DNA of 64,000 nucleotides from an uncultured Pelagibacteraceae bacterium (GTDB lineage Bacteria > Pseudomonadota > Alphaproteobacteria > Pelagibacterales > Pelagibacteraceae): contig CACJQE010000007.1 of assembly GCA_902595465.1 (NCBI GenBank), positions 1 through 64,000 on the forward strand, read 5' to 3'. The position numbers and the translations under genes were made by a program. Under the pieces are notes generated by a model. That model saw only the letters and a list, made by a program, of their open reading frames with translations. It made no database searches and had not been told where the DNA came from. This document shows, piece after piece, positions 53,640-62,029 of the stretch. Each line of letters opens with the position of its first letter. The first letter of the stretch is position 1.

Positions 53640-54705
53640 AATTGATTTATCTAATATTTCTCATACTTATAATCCTCTAGATCCAAAACCAACTTATGCC
53701 CTTAATCCGTTTTCAATGACTTGGGAAAATGGCAAGCGGTATGCAATTTTGGGACCTTCTGGGTGTGGAAAAACTACAATGTTAAACATTGTTTCTGGAC
53801 TAGTGAGGCCATCAAAAGGTGAAATATTATTCGATGAAACACCTGTAACCGATTTAAAAACAGAAGATAGAAATATTGCACAGGTTTTCCAATTCCCAGT
53901 AATTTACAATACAATGACAGTTTATGATAATTTAGCGTTCCCACTAAGATGTAGGGAATTTACAAAAGAAAAAATTGAAGAAAGAGTAAAAGCAGTTTCA
54001 GATACTTTAAATTTATCTTCATTTTTAAACTCACCAGCAAGAAAATTAACGGCTGATCAAAAACAACTTATCTCTTTAGGCAGAGGTTTAGTTCGAGACG
54101 ACGTTGCTGCTGTTTTAATGGACGAACCTCTTACAGTTATAGACCCAGATTTAAAATTTAGACTTCGAAGAAACTTAAAAGAAATCAATGAACAATATAA
54201 AACAACATTGGTTTATGTAACTCATGATCAAAACGAAGCTATGACTTTTGCCGAAAATATAATTGTTATGGATCAAGGTGAAATCGTGCAAGTTGGATTG
54301 CCAAAAGATTTATTTGAAAAACCTAAAACAACTTTTGTCGGTTATTTTATTGGCTCTCCTGCGATGAATATTTTTCATTCAACTGTATCCTCTGATCATG
54401 AAGTAAAAATTAATGATACCACTATTAAGACAAATTCAAATTTAGAAAATTTAAAAGATAAAAATGTTAAACTGGGAATTAGATCCGAGTTCATAGAATT
54501 GGCTGAAAAAGAAAAAAGTAATACAGTTAAAATTAAACTCACAAGAGTTGAGGACTTTGGTAATTTTAAGCTCCTTACAGGAAAAATGGGTGATTTAGTG
54601 ATTAAGTCAAAAGTAGAAAGAGAAAAACCCATTCCAGACGGAGAATTAAATTTATATTTTCCACCAGAGAAATGTTGCGTTTATTCTGATGAAAAATTAG
54701 TTTAA
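53632..54705 (+). CDS. ABC ATPase 2 (GlpT-like), degenerate signature motif
   Basis: The start is the ATG at 53632, with GGAGG six bases upstream (53622-53626) inside the end of the previous gene; 357 residues. Walker A GPSGCGKTT (41-49), IAQVFQFPVIYNTMTVYDNLAFPL, Walker B VLMDEPLTVIDPD, and the switch His198 in VYVTHDQ are all present. The signature is LTADQ (139-143) instead of LSGGQ. FVGYFIGSPAMNIF begins the C-terminal regulatory part. This pattern is that of GlpT. With ATPase 1 it should form a heterodimer with only one canonical ATP site. Confidence 0.92.
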   Translation: MAKIDLSNISHTYNPLDPKPTYALNPFSMTWENGKRYAILGPSGCGKTTMLNIVSGLVRPSKGEILFDETPVTDLKTEDRNIAQVFQFPVIYNTMTVYDNLAFPLRCREFTKEKIEERVKAVSDTLNLSSFLNSPARKLTADQKQLISLGRGLVRDDVAAVLMDEPLTVIDPDLKFRLRRNLKEINEQYKTTLVYVTHDQNEAMTFAENIIVMDQGEIVQVGLPKDLFEKPKTTFVGYFIGSPAMNIFHSTVSSDHEVKINDTTIKTNSNLENLKDKNVKLGIRSEFIELAEKEKSNTVKIKLTRVEDFGNFKLLTGKMGDLVIKSKVEREKPIPDGELNLYFPPEKCCVYSDEKLV

Positions 54706-54712
54706 GAGATAA

Positions 54713-56011
54713 ATGAAACTCCTAAATTTATCAGCACAACAACTTTTAAAAAAACTTAAAAATAAACAATTAACTTCCGTTGAACTTTGTAAAGCATATA
54801 TCAATCAAAAAAAAAAATATGATAAGAATATTCAAGCTTGGGAATATTTTAATGAAAAAAAACTACTAAGTGATGCAAAAAAATCTGACAATCAGAGAAA
54901 AAAATTAAAATCTTTAGGGGTTTTGCATGGTCTACCAGTAGCACTTAAAGATATTATCTCAACATCTGAAATGCCAACAAAATATGGTGCAAGAATAAAA
55001 TTAAAAAAAAAGAATAATTCAGATGCTAAAATTGTTGAGCTCTTAAAAAAAGCTGGAGCAATAATTATGGGTAAAACCGTAACTTGTGAATTAGCATTCT
55101 TATCGCCATCGAAAACTAAAAACCCACATGATTATTCAAGAACACCAGGGGGTTCATCTAGTGGCTCTGCAGCCGTTATTGCATCTGATATGGCACCATT
55201 ATCAATTGGAACTCAAACGGGTGGATCTGTAATTAGGCCAGCCTCTTATTGTGGAGTTGTTGGTTATAAACCTACTTATGGATTAATTTCTAGAAATGGT
55301 GTTTTGCAAACATCGTATAATTTAGATCAAGTAGGTGTGTTTGGAAAAACAGTTAGTGATGTAGAACTTTTATCGAAAGTTTTATTTGTTAGAGACGATG
55401 CAGATGAAACAACAAAAAGCATTAATTTCTTAAATAAAAAAATTAAGATGAAAAAATCAAAATTTGTTTTTTATAAAACCAAACGTTGGAGAAACGTTGA
55501 TAGTATTTCAAAAAAATCATTTAATAAATTTATTTTAAATAATAAAAAAATAGTTAAGGTTGAGACTGCTCCTAAATATTTTGAAGATATGATCGATTTT
55601 CATACAATTATATATGAGACCGAGATGGCTCAAAATTTTTATCATTATTACAAAACTTCAAAAGGAAAACTTTCTGTAGAAATTAAGAAAGCAATAATTA
55701 ATGGAATAAAACATCCTGCAAAAGATTATGCTTTAGCTTTAGATGCGATGAGAAAATATTCAAAAAATTTAGATAGTATGTTTGAAAGGTTTGATGCAAT
55801 TATAACTCCAAGTAGTTGTGGAATTGCAGACAAAGGATTTAAGACAACTGGTAGTCCAGAATTCAATAAGATTTGGTCTCTTGCCCATGTTCCTTGTATT
55901 TCATTACCAATATTGAAAGGTGAAAAAGATTTACCACTAGGATTGCAAATAATAGGTAAGCAATTTGAAGATTTGAGCATGTTAAGGCATGCCAAAATAT
56001 TCAAGAATTAA
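54713..56011 (+). CDS. Amidase-signature family hydrolase
   Basis: 432 residues. The Ser-cisSer-Lys triad is clear: Lys in GLPVALKDIISTS, cis-Ser in PGGSSSGSAAVIA, and nucleophile Ser in GTQTGGSVIRPASYCG. GVVGYKPTYGLISRNG is a further family block. Enzymes of this family hydrolyse amides, including glutamyl-tRNA, nicotinamide, urea derivatives and short aliphatic amides. Position eight bases after the ABC ATPase gene suggests it acts on or near the imported compound. The Gln/Asn amidotransferase GatA is unlikely, because no gatB or gatC is nearby. Confidence 0.9.
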   Translation: MKLLNLSAQQLLKKLKNKQLTSVELCKAYINQKKKYDKNIQAWEYFNEKKLLSDAKKSDNQRKKLKSLGVLHGLPVALKDIISTSEMPTKYGARIKLKKKNNSDAKIVELLKKAGAIIMGKTVTCELAFLSPSKTKNPHDYSRTPGGSSSGSAAVIASDMAPLSIGTQTGGSVIRPASYCGVVGYKPTYGLISRNGVLQTSYNLDQVGVFGKTVSDVELLSKVLFVRDDADETTKSINFLNKKIKMKKSKFVFYKTKRWRNVDSISKKSFNKFILNNKKIVKVETAPKYFEDMIDFHTIIYETEMAQNFYHYYKTSKGKLSVEIKKAIINGIKHPAKDYALALDAMRKYSKNLDSMFERFDAIITPSSCGIADKGFKTTGSPEFNKIWSLAHVPCISLPILKGEKDLPLGLQIIGKQFEDLSMLRHAKIFKN

Positions 56012-56028
56012 AGAAAATTCATAAATAT

Positions 56029-56047
56029 TTACAATCATAGATTGTAA
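56029..56047. promoter_or_regulatory. Inverted repeat, possible operator upstream of the TRAP genes
   Basis: TTACAATC (56029-56036) and GATTGTAA (56040-56047) are perfect 8-bp arms around ATA. It lies just before the amidase terminator hairpin and 90 bases upstream of the TRAP binding-protein gene. A dimeric regulator could bind it; a role in RNA folding cannot be excluded. Confidence 0.35.
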
Positions 56048-56049
56048 TT

Positions 56050-56072
56050 AAGTGAAAAATCTTCACTTTTTT
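56050..56072 (+). terminator. Intrinsic terminator after the amidase gene
   Basis: AAGTGAA (56050-56056) pairs with TTCACTT (56062-56068) around AAATC and runs into TTTTTT. It marks the end of the ABC/amidase transcript ahead of the TRAP genes. Confidence 0.7.
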
Positions 56073-56137
56073 AAAATGACTCTAAGAAACATATATGCTT
56101 TAAATAGAACAGTTAATTAACTTAAAGAGGAGAAATA

Positions 56138-57268
56138 ATGATTAAAGATAAAAAACTATTGAAGGGTAAAACTCCTTCAAGACGTAAATTCTTTAAAGCT
56201 GCTGCTGCAACTGGTGTTGCCGCTGTTGCTGCATCATCTTTAGCTGCTCCTGCAGTTGCCAAAGAAAGAATCGAAGTTTCGATGGTGGCAACTTGGGGAA
56301 GAGATTTTCCAGGTCTTGGTACAGGTGCGCAAAGATTTGCTCAAAGAATTACAGACGTGAGTGATGGAAGAATTCAAGTTACTTACTATGCCGCAAACGA
56401 GAGGGTTAAAGCGTTTGACTCATTTGATGAAGTTGCATCAGGTAACTCGCAAATGTATCATGCAGCAGACTACTACTGGGTGAAAAAAGATCCTGCATGG
56501 GGTTATTTTACTGCCGTACCTTTCGGTTTCACTTACACTGAAATGAATGCATGGATTAGATTTGCAGGTGGTCAGCAATTATGGGATGAGCTATCTGATA
56601 AATTTGGTCTAAAAAACTTCATGTGTGGTGACACAGGAGTTCAAATGGGTGGATGGTTTAATAAGAAAATTAGAAGCCCTAATGACTTCAAAGGTCTTAA
56701 AATGCGTATGCCTGGATTAGGTGGACAAGTTATCGGTAAACTTGGAGGATCTCCAGTTTCACTTCCTGGTGGACAAATTTATGAAAACCTTGTTTCTGGT
56801 GCAATCGATGCAACAGAGTGGGTAGGTCCATGGAATGATGAAGCTATGAAATTCCAAGAAGCTGCTAAATATTATTACTATCCTGGTATGCATGAACCTG
56901 GGTCAATGTTAGCTTGTGGATGTAATAAATCATGGTTCACGAGCTTATCAAAATCAGATCAGCTATTAATCGAAGCATGTGCATCAACAGAGAATGATGT
57001 TATGATGTCAGAGTACAATGCGAAAAACGGTGCTGCTTTAGAGAGATTAATAAATGATCATGGAGTTAAATTAGAAAGATTTAGCGACAAGGTTTATGAT
57101 GGTTTCGGTAAAGCTGCTGAAGAAGTTTTTGAGGAAACAAGAGCAAGCAGTGGTCTCGCTGAGAGAATCCACTCTAGTTTCTTAAAAGCTAGAAAAGAAA
57201 TTGGTGCTTGGACAAACTTGTCAGATTCACCATATATTCAGCAACGAAACAGAGTGTTAGGAATGTAA
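56138..57268 (+). CDS. TRAP transporter substrate-binding protein, TakP/FcbT1-like, Tat-exported
   Basis: 376 residues. A twin-arginine signal (TPSRRKFFKAAAATG, then hydrophobic Ala-rich helix, AxA site near VAKE) exports it folded. The mature part shows TakP-type features: VSMVATWGRDFPGLGTGAQRFAQR, FKGLKMRMPGLGG with the carboxylate-binding Arg, SGAIDATEWVGPWND, and AKYYYYPGMHEPGS. TakP binds pyruvate and other 2-oxoacids with a cation, so an oxo acid is a likely ligand here, though not proven. A strong SD (GAGGAG) precedes the start. A terminator hairpin follows its stop. Confidence 0.92.
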   Translation: MIKDKKLLKGKTPSRRKFFKAAAATGVAAVAASSLAAPAVAKERIEVSMVATWGRDFPGLGTGAQRFAQRITDVSDGRIQVTYYAANERVKAFDSFDEVASGNSQMYHAADYYWVKKDPAWGYFTAVPFGFTYTEMNAWIRFAGGQQLWDELSDKFGLKNFMCGDTGVQMGGWFNKKIRSPNDFKGLKMRMPGLGGQVIGKLGGSPVSLPGGQIYENLVSGAIDATEWVGPWNDEAMKFQEAAKYYYYPGMHEPGSMLACGCNKSWFTSLSKSDQLLIEACASTENDVMMSEYNAKNGAALERLINDHGVKLERFSDKVYDGFGKAAEEVFEETRASSGLAERIHSSFLKARKEIGAWTNLSDSPYIQQRNRVLGM

Positions 57269-57288
57269 TCTAACTAAACTTAGTTATT

Positions 57289-57318
57289 AAAGGGCCCATA
57301 ATTGGGCCCTTTTTTTTT
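57289..57318 (+). terminator. Intrinsic terminator between TRAP binding protein and permeases
   Basis: AAAGGGCCCA (57289-57298) pairs perfectly with TGGGCCCTTT (57303-57312) around loop TAAT, and the stem runs into a T9 tract. It is a strong terminator lying inside the TRAP operon, so the binding protein should be made in excess over the permeases unless a second promoter lies in the 39 bases before the next gene. Confidence 0.92.
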
Positions 57319-57356
57319 AAATAAAATCGATTATTACTTAGTTATTTTAAAATACT

Positions 57357-58346
57357 ATGGTGTCAAAAAATTCAAATCTTTCTCTATATCTCAGAATTAT
57401 CAGTTATTCCGTTTTAGCTTTTACTTTAGCATTTCTCATTAACAATGTTTTAACAGTTTGGAATGATTGGCCAGGCATAAAAAAGATTTTTTCACATCAT
57501 GAGATATTTGGATTTAAGAAAAAAGCTCTTGAGGGATCTGATTTAAATTACGGTTATATGCAAATTGGTTTGTATCTGATTTTTATTGCTGCAGTTATTT
57601 TTTATGTTTTTAAAACATATAGCCAAACTTTAGAACAAGATTCTAAAATTTTATCAAGATTTTCAGCATATATTATTAGATCATCATTCTGGGCAGTATT
57701 TTTAGTTGGTGTAGCTGATTTTGTTATTTCATTTATGGTTGTAGAGAGATTATGGGAAGCAATCTTCAGTCCTGAGGTAAAAGCATTAATGGTTAAAGCC
57801 CCTGTAAGAATTACTTATATTCACTTTCCAATTATATTAATTTCTTTTGTAATTGGATATTTTACAAAATCAGTTGGCTTTATATGGCTAGCAGTATTAG
57901 TTGTAGCAAGTGAATTTGTGATTGTTCTATCAAGATTTATATTTTCATATGAACAAGCATTCCAAGGGGATTTAGTTAGATTTTGGTATGCAGCACTTTA
58001 TTTGTTTGCAAGTGCATATGCATTAATTCATGAAGGCCATGTAAGAGTTGATGTATTATATTCTTCTTTTAGTGAGAAAAAGAAAGCATGGACAAATTTA
58101 CTTGGATCAGCAGCTTTAGGAGTGCCTCTTATGTTGATTGTAATATTTTTAGGTTTAAATGGAAAAGCGAGTATAATAAATGGTCCGGTTGTAGCTTTTG
58201 AAGTTACTCAACAAGGGTCTAATGGACTTTATCTTTTATATTTGATGGCTGTATACCTAGCTGTTTTTGCTGTCACTATGTTAATTCAATTCACAAGCTA
58301 TTTTATGGAAAGCAGCCACAAAATTTTAAAAGGTGTCAAAAATTAA
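57357..58346 (+). CDS. TRAP transporter small permease (DctQ-like), enlarged
   Basis: 329 residues against the ~160-190 usual for DctQ. The C-terminal half (about 155-315) is the DctQ part, with the four-helix pattern and conserved FWYAALYLFASAYALIHEGHVRVDVLYSSFSEKKKAW. The N-terminal ~150 residues add about three TM helices (NSLAFTLAFLINNVL-like, IGLYLIFIAAVIFYV, and SSFWAVFLVGVADFVISFMVV). Larger DctQ proteins of this type occur with FcbT2-type TRAP systems. It is four bases from the large permease gene, so the two are co-translated. Confidence 0.85.
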   Translation: MVSKNSNLSLYLRIISYSVLAFTLAFLINNVLTVWNDWPGIKKIFSHHEIFGFKKKALEGSDLNYGYMQIGLYLIFIAAVIFYVFKTYSQTLEQDSKILSRFSAYIIRSSFWAVFLVGVADFVISFMVVERLWEAIFSPEVKALMVKAPVRITYIHFPIILISFVIGYFTKSVGFIWLAVLVVASEFVIVLSRFIFSYEQAFQGDLVRFWYAALYLFASAYALIHEGHVRVDVLYSSFSEKKKAWTNLLGSAALGVPLMLIVIFLGLNGKASIINGPVVAFEVTQQGSNGLYLLYLMAVYLAVFAVTMLIQFTSYFMESSHKILKGVKN

Positions 58347-58349
58347 ATT

Positions 58350-61013
58350 ATGGAAACATTCTTTTTAGCCATTCTAGTTGCAATAATGATCGTTGCTCTT
58401 GCATCGGGTTACCCGGTTGCCTTTGCACTACCTGGCTCAGCTATAATTGCAATTGGTTTAGCAGCATTTTTTGGCTACATATTCGAGGGAGACTCTAGTG
58501 CTTTCTTTGCTGTAGATGGACCCATTGAATGGCTAGTTGCAGGTATTACAAATTTTCGGAGTAATTACTGGGATGTAGAAACAGATACCTTGATTGCAAT
58601 TCCTTTATTCATTTTCATGGGAATTATGCTTCAAAAATCAAAAATTGCCGAAGACTTATTGATAACAATGGGCCAGTTATTTGGACCAATTCCTGGCGGT
58701 CTAGGAATTTCCGTTATATTTGTAGGAGCACTACTAGCAGCAACCACAGGTATCGTTGGAGCAACTGTAATTGCAATGGGATTAATCTCATTACCAACAA
58801 TGTTGAATAACAAGTATGATAGGCAACTTGCAAGTGGAATAGTTTGTTCGTCAGGAACATTAGGTCAAATTATTCCTCCATCAATTGTTTTAATTATTAT
58901 TGCTGACCAGTTGGCAAGTGCATCAGATGTTGCAAACAATTTAAGACAAAAAGATTATAAAGCCTTAACTGGTGAATTCAACATGCCAGGAGAATTCAGA
59001 GTAGGTTCATCTAGTGCAGGTGATATGTTCTTGGGAGCACTTTTGCCGGGCTTAGTCTTAGTTGCTCTTTATATGATCTATGTATTTATTTTTGCTAGAA
59101 TAAAGAGAGGTGTTGCACCACCAGTTCCATTTAAAGGAAATTTTGATTTAAAATTTTGGTTAAGAGTAGTTGTAATTATCATACCACCTCTTGCATTAAT
59201 TTTTGCAGTTTTAGGTTCGATTTTAATGGGCATTGCCACTGTAAACCAAGCAGGCTCAATAGGAGCAATTGGTGCTACTTTGATGGCTGGTTATAGATTA
59301 TATGAAGGAAAGAAAAGTGCATTTTATCCTTTAATTTTAATTATTGGATCTCTAATCCCAATTACATTCTTTGCTTCAAATTATGAGTTAAATGTAAAAA
59401 ATCTGGAGGAAAGAGATTTAGGCGCAATTTATATTACTGCTTTCTTTGTAGTCATTTTTATTATCGGAATAGGTTGGAGTTTTTGGAGAACTTTCAAAAC
59501 AGAAAATGTTTTAAAAGAAGTAGTAACAGAAACTTGTGTAACTACTTCAATGGTATTTATTATTCTCTTAGGTGCAGCGATGCTTACTTCAGGATTTAGA
59601 GCTTTTGGTGGAGAAGAATTAGTAAGAGACTTTTTACAGGATTTACCAGGAGGTTTTTGGACACAATTTGTTGTCGTTATGATTGTAATTTTCTTGCTAG
59701 GATTTTTCCTGGACTTTATAGAAATTGCAGTTGTTGTCGTTCCAATTATTGCACCAATATTATTGGCGGAAACAGGAGCTAACGTTACAGCTGTTTGGCT
59801 AGGAGTTATGATTGGTGTTAACTTACAAACTTCCTTCTTAACTCCACCATTTGGATTTGCGCTCTTTTATTTGAAAGGAGTTGCTCCAAAAATTGTTAAA
59901 ACACTTGATATTTGGAAGGGAGTTGTGCCTTTTATAATTTTACAACTTATAGGTCTAGGTATAGTTGGTGCATACCCTAGCCTAGTAAATTATCTGCCGA
60001 ACAGAGTGTATTTAACTTCGAATGTTGCTCCCCCACCAATGAATCCCAAATTACAGTATTGTTTGCAAGAGTACAAATTTGCAAGATTTGATACCAACGG
60101 TGAAACGATTAAAAATGCAATCTTAAAATTCCAATCAGAGGTACCAACTAATCTCCCAGATGATAAAATGGAAATTTTAGAGGATCACTTTGATAGTGCA
60201 TTAGGAACGTTTGCTCTTGTTGATAAATTAAAAAAAGTTGAGGTAGAATATAACGATTACACTATTGATTACAGAGACCTACATTTTACTGTTAGAAAAA
60301 AGCAAAAGAAAATACTTAAATTGAATAAAAAAATCGAAAAATACAAAGCAGAGATTAGAAATTTAGATGATGATGAATTAGATGAGAAAAATAAAATAGA
60401 ATTAAGAATTGAAGATGTAAAACTCGAAATTGAAGAAATTCTAAATACAATTCCAGAAACTTGGCAAGCTAAGAATTCAGAATTTGACAAAATAAATAAA
60501 GCAAAAAATACAACAACAAAAAGATATAGAAAGAATGTAGATGAAGCCTACGATCTACTTGATCAGTTTGCAATGTTCATAAATGATGGAGTAAAACTTG
60601 AGGAAGTATCAAAAGATATTAAACAGTTAGATTATTTTATAGCTATGGAAAGTAATACAAAAGTATATGAAAGATCAATTACAATTATGGATGGACTGTT
60701 CGATAAATTAAGCGAGATCTCTGGAATGGATGAATTTTTAAATAGTGTAGATGATTTATTATCAATGGTTGACTCAGATGAACTTGATCCAATGGCGATT
60801 AGAACAAAATCAAAAGAGGTTGTTGAGTTATTCAATAAAGAAGTTAGTTGGAGGGCAAATGCTAAAGAAAACTTAATGCCAAAACTTGAGGAATATAATA
60901 ATGCAATCAAAGAAACTATTGGACTAAGATTGCAGTCTAAACTAACCAAAGAGCAAGCTATCTATGTATCTAAATGTAATTCAATACATAGAGATATTTC
61001 ACTAAATTTCTAA
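58350..61013 (+). CDS. TRAP transporter large permease (DctM-like) with a long C-terminal coiled-coil extension
   Basis: 887 residues; DctM proteins are usually 420-620. Residues ~1-545 are the polytopic transporter: GYPVAFALPGSAIIAIG, DTLIAIPLFIFMGIMLQKSKIAEDLL, IVGATVIAMGLISLPTML, CSSGTLGQIIPPSIVLIII, FLLGFFLDFIEIAVVVVPI and LQTSFLTPPFGFALFYLKG. After the last TM helix (about 530-545), residues ~550-887 are soluble and Lys/Glu-rich with long predicted coiled coils, such as KKQKKILKLNKKIEKYKAEI. No known domain was recognised there. The extension should sit on one side of the membrane next to the transporter. Its stop overlaps the next (convergent) gene. Confidence 0.9.
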   Translation: METFFLAILVAIMIVALASGYPVAFALPGSAIIAIGLAAFFGYIFEGDSSAFFAVDGPIEWLVAGITNFRSNYWDVETDTLIAIPLFIFMGIMLQKSKIAEDLLITMGQLFGPIPGGLGISVIFVGALLAATTGIVGATVIAMGLISLPTMLNNKYDRQLASGIVCSSGTLGQIIPPSIVLIIIADQLASASDVANNLRQKDYKALTGEFNMPGEFRVGSSSAGDMFLGALLPGLVLVALYMIYVFIFARIKRGVAPPVPFKGNFDLKFWLRVVVIIIPPLALIFAVLGSILMGIATVNQAGSIGAIGATLMAGYRLYEGKKSAFYPLILIIGSLIPITFFASNYELNVKNLEERDLGAIYITAFFVVIFIIGIGWSFWRTFKTENVLKEVVTETCVTTSMVFIILLGAAMLTSGFRAFGGEELVRDFLQDLPGGFWTQFVVVMIVIFLLGFFLDFIEIAVVVVPIIAPILLAETGANVTAVWLGVMIGVNLQTSFLTPPFGFALFYLKGVAPKIVKTLDIWKGVVPFIILQLIGLGIVGAYPSLVNYLPNRVYLTSNVAPPPMNPKLQYCLQEYKFARFDTNGETIKNAILKFQSEVPTNLPDDKMEILEDHFDSALGTFALVDKLKKVEVEYNDYTIDYRDLHFTVRKKQKKILKLNKKIEKYKAEIRNLDDDELDEKNKIELRIEDVKLEIEEILNTIPETWQAKNSEFDKINKAKNTTTKRYRKNVDEAYDLLDQFAMFINDGVKLEEVSKDIKQLDYFIAMESNTKVYERSITIMDGLFDKLSEISGMDEFLNSVDDLLSMVDSDELDPMAIRTKSKEVVELFNKEVSWRANAKENLMPKLEEYNNAIKETIGLRLQSKLTKEQAIYVSKCNSIHRDISLNF

Positions 61014-62029
61014 ACTGTTAATTTATCAATTAATTCTGATCTTGTATAAAGACCCAAGTCTTCCGCCTTGGACTTTAACTTTTCATTAATCTCTTTTAAT
61101 TTTGGAACATTTAAATCAAGTTTATTTGCAATTTCTATAATTGAACCAATTATTGGATCTATTTCTAATGGTTTACCAGCATTTAAATCTTGAGCGGTCG
61201 AAGGTTTATGGCCTATAATTGAAACTCCACTTTTAATTCGATCCTCAATTGATATATTGAATTTAACCCCGATTTTTTCCCCAACTTGTTGGCACTCCTG
61301 CATTAAAACTTTTATTAAATTGTAAGTCTCTGGATCATTACCCATTTCATCCATAGTTTTATTTGTTAGAGCACTTACTGTGTTGAATGAACAGTTTCCC
61401 CACAGTTTCACCCAAATTTCGTCTCTTAAATTTTTCTTTTGAGGAGCTTTTAAACCCCCTTCTATGAATAAACTTGAAATCATTTTTAGTCTTTCTGATC
61501 TAGTTCCATCTGGTTCACCTAAAGAAAATCGTTCACCATTACCATTATGTTTAATAACACCTGGCTCTAATATCTGACAAGCTGGATAAACTACACAACC
61601 AATTGCTCTTTCAGGTCCAAGAGTTTGCCATATGTTTCCACCTGGGTCCACGCTTTCAACTATTTGATTGTCTAATTTGGTACCCGAATTAGCTTTATAA
61701 AAGTACCACCAAGGTAATCCATTAATGGCGCATATAATTGAAGTTTTTTTACCCATAATTGGTTTTAAACTTTCTGAAATTTTACTAATAGCATTAGCTT
61801 TTACGGAAATAATTATGAAATCTTGTTCATCCAAATCTTTAGGATTGTCTGTTACATCAAATTTAAAATTAATTTTATTATCATCTCTTATAAAAGTTAA
61901 TCCGTTTTGCTCTATTGCTTTTTTATGTTCTCCTCTAGCAATTAAAGAGACTTGTGCGTTTGTTTTTTTTAGACTTGTAGCAATAAATCCACCAATAGAC
62001 CCTGCTCCAAATATACAAATTTTAGTCAT
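61010..62029 (-). CDS. Ketopantoate-reductase-family (PanE/ApbA-like) oxidoreductase
   Basis: 339 residues. ICIFGAGSIGGFIATSLKKTNAQVSLIARG is the NADP-binding N-terminus. DFIIISVKANAI and EIWVKLWGNCSFNTVSALT include the Lys of the active-site helix (VKLWGN), and SGVSIIGHKPSTAQDLNAGKPLEID contains the conserved Ser-rich segment and Glu. Family members reduce ketopantoate or other 2-oxo acids. In this position, by an acyl-CoA ligase, a broader 2-oxoacid reductase is as likely as pantothenate synthesis. It is preceded directly by the ligase gene, whose stop overlaps its start by one base. Confidence 0.85.
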   Translation of the reverse strand: MTKICIFGAGSIGGFIATSLKKTNAQVSLIARGEHKKAIEQNGLTFIRDDNKINFKFDVTDNPKDLDEQDFIIISVKANAISKISESLKPIMGKKTSIICAINGLPWWYFYKANSGTKLDNQIVESVDPGGNIWQTLGPERAIGCVVYPACQILEPGVIKHNGNGERFSLGEPDGTRSERLKMISSLFIEGGLKAPQKKNLRDEIWVKLWGNCSFNTVSALTNKTMDEMGNDPETYNLIKVLMQECQQVGEKIGVKFNISIEDRIKSGVSIIGHKPSTAQDLNAGKPLEIDPIIGSIIEIANKLDLNVPKLKEINEKLKSKAEDLGLYTRSELIDKLTV

